Origin: Triticum aestivum
Lineage: Eukaryota; Streptophyta; Magnoliopsida; Poales; Poaceae
Assembly (NCBI RefSeq): GCF_018294505.1
Contig: NC_057810.1
Location: 707,005,095 to 707,069,094 of the forward strand
Length of the DNA: 64,000 bases
Direction of reading: 5' to 3'
The notes under the pieces are model-generated. The model was given only the letters and a program-made list of their open reading frames with translations. It had not been told where the DNA came from and did no database searches. A program made the translations under genes and the position numbers. Positions 11,062 through 22,300 of the stretch are shown here, one piece after another. Position 1 is the stretch's first letter. Each line of letters begins with the position of its first letter.

Positions 11062-11335
11062 CACTACTAGGAAAACACTTATAGATAGAAGTTTACCAGT
11101 AGCGTTTGTTTATGACCCCACGCTACTAGTAGTTAGTAGTAGCACTGCCTATAAAGAGCACTACTGGTAACTGTTAGCACCAGCGCCTGTTATTTAGCCC
11201 CACGCTACTGCTAAGTGTAAAACACCACACCCCCTGATCAATAAATGTTAGCAGCGCTTTTCGCCCAACCAGCGCTACAGCTAGTGGGCTTAGCAGTAGC
11301 GCTGGCCCGTTGCCCGCGCTGCTGTTAAGCCCACT
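11062..11335. repeat. CACTA 1 left terminal and subterminal repeat region
   Basis: The CACTACTAG terminus is followed by many copies, in both orientations, of words such as CCACGCTACT, CAGCGCTAC and AGCAGTAGCGCTGG. The same words appear in the right end (26640-26829). Such repeats are the usual binding sites for the element's accessory DNA-binding protein in En/Spm-type CACTA transposons. Confidence 0.8.
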
Positions 11336-12000
11336 ACCTCCCCCCGCGCCCCCCGGCCCGGCCTCATCTCTCACTCACACTCTGCACTCCTCCCTCATCC
11401 CCCCGCGCACCGCCGTTGACCCCCGCACACTGCCGTCCCCCACGCCGGCCCTCCTCCCTGCGTCGGCCGCCCTCGCCTGTGCCGTCCCTCCTCCCTGCCG
11501 GCCGCCCAGCTCCCCCACGCCGGCCCTCCTCCCTGCCGGCCGCCCAGCTCCCCCGCATCGGCCTCCTCCTCTGCCCGCCGCCCCGGCCCCCGCGCCGGCC
11601 CTCCTCCACCGATAGGTACTCCTCCCTCCTTCCTCCTCCTCCCTCCCTAGTTATAGTTATTAGAGTAGTTATTTTGAATCCTATGTAGTTGAAAAAATGT
11701 AGGTTATTAGAGTAATGTAGGTTATGATCGAACCCTTGCTAGGACAGATTAGGTATGAACCCTAGTTAATTCGTATGAACCCTAGGTTTTTAAATTTAGC
11801 TAGGTTTTAAAGTTAGGACAAAAATTCAGCTAGGTTTTTAATTAGGTGTAGTTAATAGAATTTAGGTGTTTTAAGTGTATTTAAAAGAGTTTTAGGTGTT
11901 TTAGTTGTTTTAGGTGTAGTTAACAGAATTTTAGGTGTTTAGTTGTTTTAGGTGTAGTTAACAGAATTCTAGGTATTTTTTTAGTTAAAGCAATTGTTTT
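11336..12000 (+). other. C-rich leader and short tandem repeats inside CACTA 1
   Basis: From 11336 to 11650 the sequence is strongly C-rich with an imperfect duplicated unit of about 38 bp (CCCTCCTCCCTGCCGGCCGC...), like a transcribed leader. From 11690 to 12000 it becomes an intron-like T/AG-rich stretch with two copies of a roughly 42-bp unit (TTTTAGGTGT...GTAGTTAACAG). Apparent Pro-rich frames here are compositional. Confidence 0.5.
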
Positions 12001-12250
12001 TTTAGTTAAAACAATTTTTCCTGTTATATGCAAAGTTGCAGTGGACATGTCATGTTTTGAACATGTCACATTTTGGACATGTCATATTTTTCTGAGTGGC
12101 CTATGTTTTGCCAGAAATGTCAATTCGTTTATGTTCTGGCAAATTTCAGGCACTCGACATGTCCTGTTTTTAGCAAAGGTCATGCCAAATTTTGCTAAGT
12201 GTTTATTAATTTTGTTTTCATAATTAAGCATTTTGTTCTCGACGTCGACG

Positions 12251-12631
12251 ATGCCTATCCCGCATCCTCGTCGTCGACTCGGCGGAGGACTCCTGGTTGA
12301 GCCGAGGGGCTATGTCTGGGACTGGGCTCCGCCGGGCTGGTACTGGGTTGTGCTACCTTCTGGTGAGCACAGTTTAGGTAGGAGCCAACCCGTCGTCGAA
12401 CCAGAGCTTCTTTGGTGGCGGTCATGTGGGCCTGCATCGGTGGAGAGGCTTGAGTCCCCCGTGCAGGTGGTGCAACACCGTGTCACGAAGGAGAACGCGC
12501 ACGTCCAGCGCTACTTGGTTGCGTTGGCGAATGACCGGTTCTCCAATACCTGGCAGTTTCTTTGGGGATCTCACCGGAGCTATGATCCGGTGATGGTTCC
12601 TTCTCTTTGGGTGTCCACCGCGGCACACTGA
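12251..12631 (+). CDS. Unknown 126-residue Trp-rich protein in CACTA 1
   Basis: The ATG at 12251 opens 126 residues beginning MPIPHPRRRLGGGLLVEPRG, rich in Trp and Arg, with phrases such as GWYWVVLPSGEHSLG, VEPELLWWRS and RYLVALANDRFSNTWQFL. Codon composition (GC-rich, balanced) and the absence of simple repeats argue for real coding descent. I do not recognise the family. It lies about 300 bp upstream of the B3-type gene on the same strand, after an intron-like stretch, so it may be a separate element protein or an upstream exon of the same transcription unit. The start could lie 18 nt upstream if an alternative start were used. Confidence 0.5.
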   Translation: MPIPHPRRRLGGGLLVEPRGYVWDWAPPGWYWVVLPSGEHSLGRSQPVVEPELLWWRSCGPASVERLESPVQVVQHRVTKENAHVQRYLVALANDRFSNTWQFLWGSHRSYDPVMVPSLWVSTAAH

Positions 12632-12938
12632 ACCTAGAGGAGCTATTATTCGAGATGTATTAGTGATATTATATGATGATCTTTGCTACAAACTACTATA
12701 TATGTATTCGATGATGGCTTATTAATTACCTATTAGTTATTTGCTTATTGAATGCAAAAGATGAGCGCGGTTTGTGCTACACACTACTATATATGTATTC
12801 ATGATGGATTATATGACGATCTTTGCTACAAACTACTACAAACTACAAATTTTAGGTGTTTTAGTTGTTATATGACGATCTTTGCTACAAACTACTATAT
12901 ATGTATTCGATGATGGATTATTAATTACCTATTAGGAA
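12632..12938. repeat. Tandem 60-70-bp repeats between the two CACTA 1 genes
   Basis: Three imperfect copies of ATATGACGATCTTTGCTACA...ACTACTATATATGTATTC...GATGGATTATTAATTACC occur at about 12670, 12770 and 12870. They are non-coding and fill the interval between the unknown frame and the B3 gene. Confidence 0.6.
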
Positions 12939-14183
12939 ATGTCTGACGACAAAAGGGAATTCGCTATGTGCGTTTACTGCGAAGATAAGCGCGGTATGTG
13001 CGACAGGCCTCTCCTGGTAGAAGGTCGGCGCTTCAGCATCAAGCTCCAAGAGACCTTCGATGTTGATACGGTACGCAACGATGACAAGTGTTTTTTTATT
13101 TTTGCACGACTTCTCTGCTTCTTCAACGTGTAATTTCCGTCTTTTACAATTCGACTAGCTTATCCCATGCCATGCAAGACACTATGTCTTGGAGAAGATG
13201 GTGTTTGAAGATCATGAAAGCACAAAGACAAAGATAATTCAACTAAGGACCCATCATGGTTATGATTTTGCTGTAAAACTATACAATTCTGTGAACTCAT
13301 CCAATTTTGGTTGCCCGAATTGGGAAGCCCTTTGCAAGGCGTATGGTTTTCATGAGGGTATGCTTCTCACCTTCGATCTTGGTGATCCTGACATCGACGA
13401 AAATGATATGACAATTTGGGTCCTTGTTGACACGCTTCCAGTTCTACCGCTGTGTGAGTTTCTTAAACATATTTACTAAGTAATTTATATTGTTTGTTTC
13501 AAAATATTTGACAGCTTATTTCCACTGACAGCTTATTTTCATTCTTCAAAAAATGTACGGAAGATGGTAGACAGAACCTACTACTACAATGATGAAGCAC
13601 AATTAACTTATAAGGAGAAAGATGATCTTATCACATTTTTTTACCGATCTTGAGTATTACAATAGCTATTATCGAATTCCTCAAAATTATGGTCCATATG
13701 TGCCACTAGTGCACGCGGTGTGCTACGGTAATATCAATGGAGATATCATGGTAAGATTTTGTACTATTACCACATCCGTGCGTCTTTTGCATAATTTTTT
13801 CTAAAACTAAACTACATTGCTAACTACAAAGTTATTACTATGTTTTTGAACAGAAAATCCTGATGGATTGTGTGCCTCATCTGATGTTGCCAAGAGGCCG
13901 CGTTGATGTTATGAGCTTACGGCCACCACGGCCAGGTCAGCAACAGTATCCACATCACTCCTGTCCATACCGGATTTCTAAAAGCGAGGAAGCCATGATA
14001 ATAAATGATTGGAAAAAATGTTTCAACCATCATAGAGAGCTACTTGGAAGCAACATTGTGCGTAGGCCAAGACTTGGAGACAGGATGATCTCCGTTCTTC
14101 ATTATGGAGAGTTCAATTTCCTTAATGAAGAGTCAATGCCTATCTTGTTTTATGATAGGTCCTATGAGAGGAGTAGGTCCTAG
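12939..14183 (+). pseudogene. Spliced plant-type B3 DNA-binding gene in CACTA 1, one frameshift
   Basis: Four exons with GT-AG borders: 12939-13070 (44 codons from MSDDKREF), 13159-13453, 13532-13750 and 13854-14183. Exons 1-2 encode one B3-like domain (FSIKLQETF, then IPCHARHYVLEKMVF, a GYDFAVKLYN strand and a WEALCKAYGFHEGMLLTFDL tail, the classic B3 ending). Exons 3-4 encode a second, weaker B3-like unit (KILMDCVPHLMLPRGRVDVM ... DWKKCF ... RRPRLGDRMISVLHYG). B3 domains bind DNA in plant nuclei. A run of seven T at 13636-13642 shifts the frame in exon 3, and exon phases only agree if one base there is extra, so this copy is probably inactive. The exon 3 acceptor sequence is duplicated (GACAGCTTATTT at 13510 and 13527). 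Confidence 0.75.
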
Positions 14184-15854
14184 GTAAATGTGTTATTATG
14201 TGCTATAATGTGTTAGAGTTGATGAGGAGGATGAGGAGTTGTGATTATGAATAGTTACCAACTTGTTATATATATGATGTCTCATTGACGAACATTGTTT
14301 GGTGGTGATGACTAGTGGTAATGAATATGCTATTTAAACAGACTAGTTTGTTTGAGACCGTAGCAGAAATTCAAAAAAATTTCTACGCATCACCAAGATC
14401 AATCTATGGAGTAATCTAGCAACGAGGGGAAGGAGAGTGCATCTACATACCCTTGTAGATCGCTAAGTGGAAGCGTTCAAGTGAACGGGGTTGATGGAGT
14501 CGTACTCGCCGTGATCCAAATCACCGATGATCCTAGTGCCGAACGGACGGCACCTCCGCGTTCAACACACGTGCAACCCAGTGACGTCTCCCATGCCTTG
14601 ATCCAGCAAGGAGAGAGGGAGAGTGAAAGGACATGCAGTGCCCCCATGTGTGGTTTTGGTAATTGATGACAATCTCTATGGACTAATGGTTGCCTTGAGT
14701 TATATTTGAAGGGTTTGCCCATAGGCTTTTCTTGGAGTCCATTTGTTGGTTTCAATGATAGTTTGTGATGACCAAGGTGCTATTAAGGAATTATCCAAAG
14801 ATTGGTCATATGAGTGTTGAGCTTATTGCAAGCATGTCTTGAAGAAGAAGGTTGTGTGATCATTCATGTTTACCATCAATACATCATCCAAATGAAGAGA
14901 GTTGCAAAGACTCAAGGTTGATCAAGACTAAGTAAATAGTGAATCAAGTTGATCAACTCACAAAGCATAGAAGATGTACCGAGAGGGATCAAGTGATCCC
15001 ATGATATGGTAAGCATTGTCCATTGCACTTTGTGTACTAACCCATGGTCTATGTGAGAGTTCTATGTGGGGTTAGGTACGTATCCATGGGCTTGCATCAA
15101 GAGGAATATATCATAGAACCCATGGAAAGGATGACATCAAGTGGTGATCATCATCAAGATTGCCGTGTGCAAGTTCAAGTGGAGCATCACGAAGAGATCA
15201 AGTGCTTGAATCTTGCCATCCATTGTGGTGTCGATGGACTTGTGAAGATGAGCCGAAGAGTGGCTCACCCATAGTGGACTATGGGGGAGCAATCATCTAG
15301 TCTTCATCGAGCCAACGCAATCAAGAAAGGTGGTCCAACTTGAGGGAGTCAAGATCGTCATCATCTAGCTCAAGTGGACCATGTGCAAGGCAAAGGTTTT
15401 CCCTTGATAGGTTTTCTATTTTACCGGTCTCATGGTGGTAGTTAGGAGACTAGGTTATAGGATCGTTTGCCGTACTATCAAGGGGGGCTCTCAAGTTGGT
15501 AGCTTGATCGTATTGTTAGTAGAGAGCTCAAACCATTGAATCCTTGCATCTTGTTTCTCTATTCTTGTTTGGTTCTCTTTGTGAGTCTTAGAGCTTATGG
15601 TCATCTTGATGACAAGCTTGAGTTCATCGAAAACGGAGTTCACATGCGTCTTCTATGATGTTTTCGGTGTTGGAGGTTTTACCGGTCTTATCCGATGAAG
15701 GGTTCTCACCATTTTTTATGGGACTTTTATCATTTGCTTATTCTTGATATTTCTATCAATATTGTGTTAGCCCATGTCGTTAGCTTTCCAACAAACTTGG
15801 TTTCGTTGAATTCGGAGTCCGTTTGCAAAAGTTGTGGTTGTTTTGGTAAAGGCT

Positions 15855-16075
15855 GCAGCGGTACTACCGCGACTAGAGCGGATGTAATTTTTTACTACCG
15901 CTCCAGAGCGGTACTACCGCGGCTCCTGAGCGGTAGTACCGCTCCAGAGCAGTACTACCGTGGCTCCTAAGCGGTAGTACCGCTCCGGACCGAAAACTCG
16001 TGTTTTCTCTCTCGTTGGGCTGTTTTGACCGTGCTAAGCGGTAGTACCGCTCCTCCAAGCGGTAGTACCGCTTGT
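15855..16075 (+). promoter_or_regulatory. Array of GCGGTAGTACCGC-type near-palindromes in U3
   Basis: About eight copies of AGCGGTAGTACCGCT or AGCGGTACTACCGCG (some with one changed base) are packed into 220 bp, separated by CTCCAGAG / CTCCTAAG spacers. The cluster ends about 40 bp upstream of a TATA box. The same array is kept in the 3' LTR at 23746-23962. Position suggests promoter or integrase recognition sites; function is inferred. Confidence 0.75.
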
Positions 16076-16114
16076 GCACGACCTGAGCACATAACGGTTG
16101 GATTCGGGAGGTCC

Positions 16115-16121
16115 TATAAAA
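16115..16121 (+). promoter_or_regulatory. TATA box of the 5' LTR promoter
   Basis: TATAAAA in the context GGTCCTATAAAAGGGGG, just downstream of the palindrome array and upstream of a pyrimidine-rich stretch, fits the LTR core promoter. The equivalent box in the 3' LTR is at 24004-24010. Confidence 0.75.
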
Positions 16122-17183
16122 GGGGGTATTCTTCCCCAATAAACCTAATCCTTTGAGCTCGTGTTCTTCCCCCATTGTTGACCTTCTTCGAGCTTGCTAA
16201 CTCTCAATCCCTCCAATGATTCTTGCTAGTTCTTGAGGGAAAAGAGAGAGGAGATCTAGATCCACGTTTCCACCAATCACTTTCTCCTCTAAGTGAGGGG
16301 AACCCCTTGGATCTAGATCTTGGAGTTCTTCGTGTTCTTCTTTTGTTCTTCCTCTCATTTTCCTCCCTAGCATTAGTTGCTTTGGTGGGATTTGGGAGAG
16401 AAGGACTTGGGTACTCTGTGTGCCCTTGCCATTGCATTTGGTGCATCGGTTTGAGTTCTCCACGGTGATACGTGGAAGTGAAGTTTGAGAAGCTTATTAC
16501 TCTTGGGTGTTTGGGCACCCTAGAGCTTGTTCCTCTTGGGTGCCTTGGTGCCCTAGACGGTTGGTGGTGTTCGGAGCTCAATCATTGTGGTGTAAAGCTC
16601 CGGGCAAGCGTCGGGGTCTCCAATTAGGTTGTGGAGATCGCCCTGAGCAATTTGACGGGTACCGGTGACCGCCCCCAAGGGTTGCCAAAGTGTACGGGTT
16701 CGGTGACCACCCCCAAGGGTCGTCATTTGTATGTGTTCGGTGACCGCCCTCAAGGGTCCCTTAGTGGAATCACGGCATCTTGCATTATGCGAGGGCGTGA
16801 GGAGGTTACGGTGGCCCTAGTGGCTTCTTGGGGAGCATTGTGCCTCCACACCGCTCCAAACGGAGATTAGCATCCGCAAGGGTGTGAACTTCGGGATACA
16901 TCGTCATCTCCGCGTGCCTCGGTTATCTCTTACCCGAGCCCTTTACTTATGCACTTTACTTTGTGATAGCCATATTGTTCTTTGTCATATATCTTGCTAT
17001 CACATAGTTGCTTATCTTGCTTAGCATAAGTTGTTGGTGCACATAGGTGAGCCTAGTTGTTTTAAGGTTTTGTGCTTGACAAATTAACCGCTAGGTTTAT
17101 TCCGCATTTGTTCAAGCCTAAATAGTAATTATTTTAAAGCGCCTATTCACCACCCCTCTAGGCGACATCCACGATCTTTCAAT

Positions 17184-17200
17184 TGGTATCAGAGCCTCGT
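17184..17200 (+). other. Primer binding site (initiator tRNA-Met)
   Basis: TTGGTATCAGAGCCTCG lies two bases after the LTR end; TGGTATCAGAGC is complementary to the 3' end of plant initiator tRNA-Met, the standard copia primer. Confidence 0.9.
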
Positions 17201-17236
17201 CTCTCTTTATTTGGCTTTACCGCCTAGAGAGTAAAG

Positions 17237-19351
17237 ATGTCGACTAGGGGATTAGGATTCTCTGACACTCTTAGTTTCAATGGCACAAATTTTGATGTTT
17301 GGGTAATTCGCATGCTTAATCTCTTTAGGGTCATGGACCCAAATTTAGAGCGAATTGTAGATATGGATTTTTCTCCTCCAAAGGATCCCCAAAGATTATC
17401 TTTAGAGGATGATAAAAACTCTTATCTCAATGCTCAAGCTTCTAATGTGCTTTTCGATGCTTTGAGCAATGTAGTTATATTTGAACTCATGCTGTTCCGG
17501 GATGCTCATGAGTTGTGGAAAAAGCTTCAAGATAAATATGGTGTGTCCAAGATTTGTGGGGATGATTGTTCTCCCTCCACCTCCGGTCGTATAGTCTTCT
17601 CAACTTCTTCTACTTCACCTACATGTGGTTTGCCACAAGAGGAAACCGAACACTCCATGGAACAAGATGTGGTGTTTAATGGTGCCTCAAGGGATCCTAC
17701 ATCATCATCTATTGCTTTTTGCCTTATGGCTAAGGCATCAAAGGTATCTCCTACTTTGTACCCCAATATGTCTCTTGATGATGATGTTGATGATAATGAT
17801 GATGAGGATAATGATGAAGAGAATGATAATGTTGCCTCCTTAAAAACTAAGGGGGAGATGATTTTTAAAGCTCTTCATAAAAATAAAATTGCTCGTTCCA
17901 ACTTCATGGAAATTATGTCCATTGCCATTAAGGGCAAGAAATATATTGAGGAGTTGGAATCTCATCTCGAGGAGCATGAGGTCACCATTGAGAAAATGGA
18001 AGCTCATGGGCATGATTACGCAAATGAGATCGCAGAGCTATCTCAAGCTCTTGAACATGAACAAACCACCTCCGAATCTCTTGAGGAGACTTTTGCTCTA
18101 GAATTAACTAGAGTGAGGGAATCTCATGATAGAGCTCTTGAGGTGGCCAATGATTTCAAAACAAAAAATGCTAAGCTTGAAGTTTCTCATGCTAGACTCC
18201 TTGAGGATTTTGAGCACCTTGAAAATGGCTCAAGGGTCATCAAGGGTGAGCTCATCAAACTCACCGAGTCTCATGCCCAACTTGAAGCTTCTTATTTAAA
18301 AGAGCTTGCCAAGTTGCCTTATCCTCTTGTTGTTAATGATGATGCTTGTGCTACTAATTCTATTACCTGTGAAGCATCCATTTTGAAGGAGAATGTTGAG
18401 CTACGGGAATTGGAAGAAAGTCATGAAAAGCTCTCAAGCTCTCATGATGATCTTCTCGTATCCTATAGTGTGCTAAAGATAGCTCATGAGGCCATGATTT
18501 CTAAGGTAACATCTAGTGAGCCTCATGTGGATACTAGCACTACTTCTAGTCAAAATAGTATATTGCCATGTGCTAGTCCTTGTAATTCATCTACTCACAA
18601 TGTTGGTACATCTTGTGATGAATTGCTTTTCTTGCCTTGTTTCTCTAACAATGAAGCTTATACTTCCTCTAGTACTTGTGTTGAGACTAACCATGTAGAG
18701 GAAATCAAAGAGCTCAAGGCCCAAGTCACTTCTTTGAAGAAAGACTTGGAAAAGTGTCATGAAGGGAAGGCCACACTCAACAATATCTTGAGTGTGCAAA
18801 AATCCCCCAATGACAAAGGTGGACTTGGATTCAACTCCAACAAGAAGAATAAGTCCAAGTTGAACAAGAAGAATGGCCAAGAACAAGTCAAGAATTCGGC
18901 CAAGATTGTTTGCTTCAAGTGCAATGTCGAAGGGCATCATGTTAGATCTTGCCCATTGAAGAAGAAGGCCATTAGTGTCAAGCAACAAGGGAAGAGGGCA
19001 CAATTTCAATCTCATGCTCAACATCAAGTTGAAGAAAGGCCTCTTCCCAAGAAGACTCAAGTTAATGCTTCTCAAATTGAGAAATCAAGTGAGAAGAAAG
19101 TGAAGAGTAGACGTTGCTACTTATGTCGTGAGAAAGGTCACATCGCTTCTTCATGCACTAGTGGTAACTTATCCAACCCAATTATTATTGATGATATCTA
19201 TTCTCTTGGTAAGGATAAGGTTGGCAATGTGTTTGCCAAGTTTGTTGGTACTCAAAGTGGTGTCAAGCAAAGAACCATTTGGGTAGCCAAACCTATTGTG
19301 ACTAACCTCTTAGGACCCAACTTGGTTGGGGACCAACAAGCTCAAACTTGA
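17237..19351 (+). CDS. Gag polyprotein (704 residues) with long coiled coil and two zinc knuckles
   Basis: An uninterrupted frame starts at the first ATG after the primer site (MSTRGLGFSDTLSFNGTNFD). The start matches copia gag heads (LSFNGTNFDVWVIRML). Around residues 180-205 lies a very acidic Asp/Glu/Asn run, followed by a long heptad-rich coiled coil (about 215-370 and 385-430) and another helix near 490-520. Two CCHC knuckles follow: CFKCNVEGHHVRSC (about residue 575) and CYLCREKGHIASSC (about 630). The C-terminus continues some 60 residues and then stops; no protease follows. Gag forms the virus-like particle and binds the RNA in the cytoplasm. An intact gag with no pol suggests mobilisation by an autonomous relative supplying enzymes in trans (inference). 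Confidence 0.93.
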   Translation: MSTRGLGFSDTLSFNGTNFDVWVIRMLNLFRVMDPNLERIVDMDFSPPKDPQRLSLEDDKNSYLNAQASNVLFDALSNVVIFELMLFRDAHELWKKLQDKYGVSKICGDDCSPSTSGRIVFSTSSTSPTCGLPQEETEHSMEQDVVFNGASRDPTSSSIAFCLMAKASKVSPTLYPNMSLDDDVDDNDDEDNDEENDNVASLKTKGEMIFKALHKNKIARSNFMEIMSIAIKGKKYIEELESHLEEHEVTIEKMEAHGHDYANEIAELSQALEHEQTTSESLEETFALELTRVRESHDRALEVANDFKTKNAKLEVSHARLLEDFEHLENGSRVIKGELIKLTESHAQLEASYLKELAKLPYPLVVNDDACATNSITCEASILKENVELRELEESHEKLSSSHDDLLVSYSVLKIAHEAMISKVTSSEPHVDTSTTSSQNSILPCASPCNSSTHNVGTSCDELLFLPCFSNNEAYTSSSTCVETNHVEEIKELKAQVTSLKKDLEKCHEGKATLNNILSVQKSPNDKGGLGFNSNKKNKSKLNKKNGQEQVKNSAKIVCFKCNVEGHHVRSCPLKKKAISVKQQGKRAQFQSHAQHQVEERPLPKKTQVNASQIEKSSEKKVKSRRCYLCREKGHIASSCTSGNLSNPIIIDDIYSLGKDKVGNVFAKFVGTQSGVKQRTIWVAKPIVTNLLGPNLVGDQQAQT

Positions 19352-22300
19352 TCAATAGGTGTTGTTGGAGGGCATTGGAGACTTGGCTACGTTATGAAGA
19401 ATTAAGGGGACTTCATCATTCTCTTTGTCTCAAGCCAAGTCAATTGGATTATCAAGTTTCTATCTTATATCCAATGTGCCTCCTTGCGGTAACTTGTACT
19501 TAAATTGTTTACCTTGAAAGTTACTTGCCCCCTTGCATGTTTTGGTTTTGTACCTTGCATGTGTTTGTATATGTTGTGATTCCAACTTGCTTATCTTGAG
19601 AAATCAAGTATGTGTGTGTTGGTTTGCACATCATGTACGTGCGTGTCGTGCGTTGAGCCTTTATGCTTCTTGTTTGTATCCTAGTTGGCTCGTGTGAGAG
19701 ATTAATGGAACATCCCATTTTGGGGGAGTGATGTGCTTTGTGCACCTCACAATCCTATAAATGTGTGTACATGAGGAATACCATCTAGTATTGATATTAC
19801 AAGATTATCTAGTCGCTAGGTGGTATATCTCTCATGAGAAATTCAAATTCTAAATAGTCCATTAATTATCTCTTGTTTGTTCCTATTTTTGCCTCTTATT
19901 AAGTTCTTATTGGTATCACATTATGGGGGAGTAATATGCTACGTGCATATTACAAGCCTAGAAAATGTGTACATTTGAGATATTGTCACCTAGAATTGAC
20001 ATTGTAGATTATCCTGTTCCTAGGTGGCATGTTAGCTCTACAAGTTGCATTTTGCTTTTTGTTTGGAGTGAAGATGATGTCGGATATCCTATCTACCACC
20101 GGGAATTATTTCCAAATACTTTTTGTCTTTTGACAATTGGTAATCACTTATGTGTGGTAGAATTCAATTGATCATCTTTACATTGGCTTTTGTTTTTATT
20201 TGCCTTTTCTCTTGCCAAGGTTTGTGTCAACTCCCGTTGTCTTCCATACCACTTGTGGATCTTGTTAATTTCTTGTTCTTGTCTAGTGTTTTCTAGATAT
20301 AGTGAAAGTGGTGATCCCACCTTGTGCATTTTGTATTCAAAAGGAAATTCTCTATAATGCACAACTCGTGGGGGAGCTATCCTATTTTCTTTAGAACACT
20401 CTTCTTGTGATCCTTATCAAGTGTGTGTTGGTGGAAGGCAAGCCGTTTTCTTTTGGTACCTTGTGCCATCATGAAACTTTGTTGAGAGCTTGGTTTGTTT
20501 GGAACCATCCTCTCTTTGGGAGTTTGACATCTTTAATTTAGTGTGTATCAATGGATATCTCATTCCTTGATGTATCTTTAATGATATCTTCCAAGTGATG
20601 ATTTCTCCATTTGGTATCCTTTTCACTTGGCATTTCTTTATCTTTTGGTATCGGTTTTGAAAGTCTTGAGCATGCATATTTACTTCATGTATTCTATTTG
20701 GCATGCTTTCTTTCGTTGACCCAATATATAGGGGAAACTCCACCAAGTCTCAAATTGGATGAGATGTGCATGAAATTCATTTCCATATCTATATGCACAT
20801 ATTTATGTGGAGTTTGTCCTATGTATTGGTGTTTCTAACTATTTGGTCCCAATGAGTTTGGGTATCGTTTAGTTTGTGTTGTTCTTCTAGGAACAGTTGG
20901 AGATGCATTGGATGCTCGGCTCACTCACAAGGAAGGTGTTGTCACCATGTGCATATTGGAGTCAAGCTAGGATGATCAATGAACTACTATCTATCTTCAA
21001 TTGGTATCTACTACATCCTTCCAATGATATCTCGGTAACAAGTATCTATTCATGCTTTCTCCTCTTGCATTCAACCTTGTGTAGGTTGCATCTTGGCATG
21101 ATATTCATTTCATATCTTGTGATACTTGTTTCCTTTCTCAAAGCATCCCAACGATGATCTCTTGTTGCTAGTTGTGATGCCTTTGATGGATGTGTGTTTG
21201 GACTTCATTTATATACAATAAGACCATATCTAGCCATGTGCTATGCTTTCAAGCAAATATCTTATTGGTATATTTATGACTTCCTTGTGGATATCTTGTT
21301 CCTTCGTGTTGTAACTATTTCGGGTGTACATCCTTCTTTGTAGATATATATATCATCATGATTTCGTCTACATAGAATCTTATACACTTGAGAGAAATTA
21401 CATCTCTAGTTGATATCCTTTCTTTCACGTCCACCTTGTCTTTCTTATGTTATTTCTTTGGTGGCTCCGTGAAAGCTTTTGCCTTGAGTGCGTGTCCTCT
21501 ATCGTTGCATCTTGTTGCACTCTTGTGTGGTGAAGATTATTTTCCTCTTGCTTATCTTTACGAGGTTTTTGCCATCTTAATTGGTATCCCTCGTCTTGAT
21601 GAGCCTCCCCTCATCAATCTTCACCACGGGTTGTCACAAGCATAGGTTCGCTTTTGCTTATTAGTAAGCTTGTGAACCCATTTGCCAGTTGTGTGTGGGA
21701 ATGATAGGCCTTGCACCGTGTGCCTCATTCTTTCAAGACTATGTTGATGCTTAATGCTCATCCTAATTTTAGTCTTCTCAAGTGCTTCGCCATGACTCAC
21801 ACACATCATGTTGGTTGAGCCTATTCTTAAGTTGCCTCTTTTACATGTTGCTCAACCATGTGCTTGTTGCAAGCGCTAGGCTTTGTTTCCTATATGCTCA
21901 CTTGCAATGGATGTGAGTTTCTATTGATTTTGGGGGAGCTATGATTCTATTTTGTGCACTTTGTATTCAAATACAAAAATTCTTATGTGTGCACAAATCA
22001 TGGGGAGCTTCTCTAGTTTCTTTAGAACACTCCTTTGCGCTTTTCATAATATCTTTATTCTTGTGGCATGTAGGATCATTGGTCTAGTTGGTTCAATTGA
22101 TATCCGTTGATTGCTTGCTTCAATTGGTATCTTCTGATTGCTTGTGTCTCTCTTTGTTATGTCTTTGTGGCATATCTTTCTGTTGCAATCTTTGGGCATC
22201 AATATAGTTTGTCTTCCTCCAAGTATTGGCAGTTGGATATGTGTATTGCATTCCACTCTCTTGTTGAGAAATACACAATTTATGGAGGACCACAATTTAT

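Larger units (their letters stand above)
14624..17181 (+). repeat. 5' LTR of the gag-only copia element
   Basis: Begins TGAAAGGACATGCAGTGCCC and ends GATCTTTCA, directly followed by the primer binding site. It carries the palindrome array (15855-16075) and a TATA box (16115). It matches 22512-25071 almost throughout. Confidence 0.95.

Noticed and set aside
11310..11688. Pro/Ala-rich frames in several phases
   Set aside because: C-rich low-complexity leader of CACTA 1; all frames are open because of composition.
16197..16581. Minus-strand frames of 88-125 residues in the 5' LTR, repeated at 24086-24470
   Set aside because: They lie in the transcribed LTR, are not in a position used by copia genes, and recur only because the LTR is duplicated.
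19910..22130. Multiple extra primer binding sites (TTGGTATC words) in the gag-only element
   Set aside because: Only eight bases are shared with the primer site and the words continue differently; more likely part of the repeated CT-rich modules.
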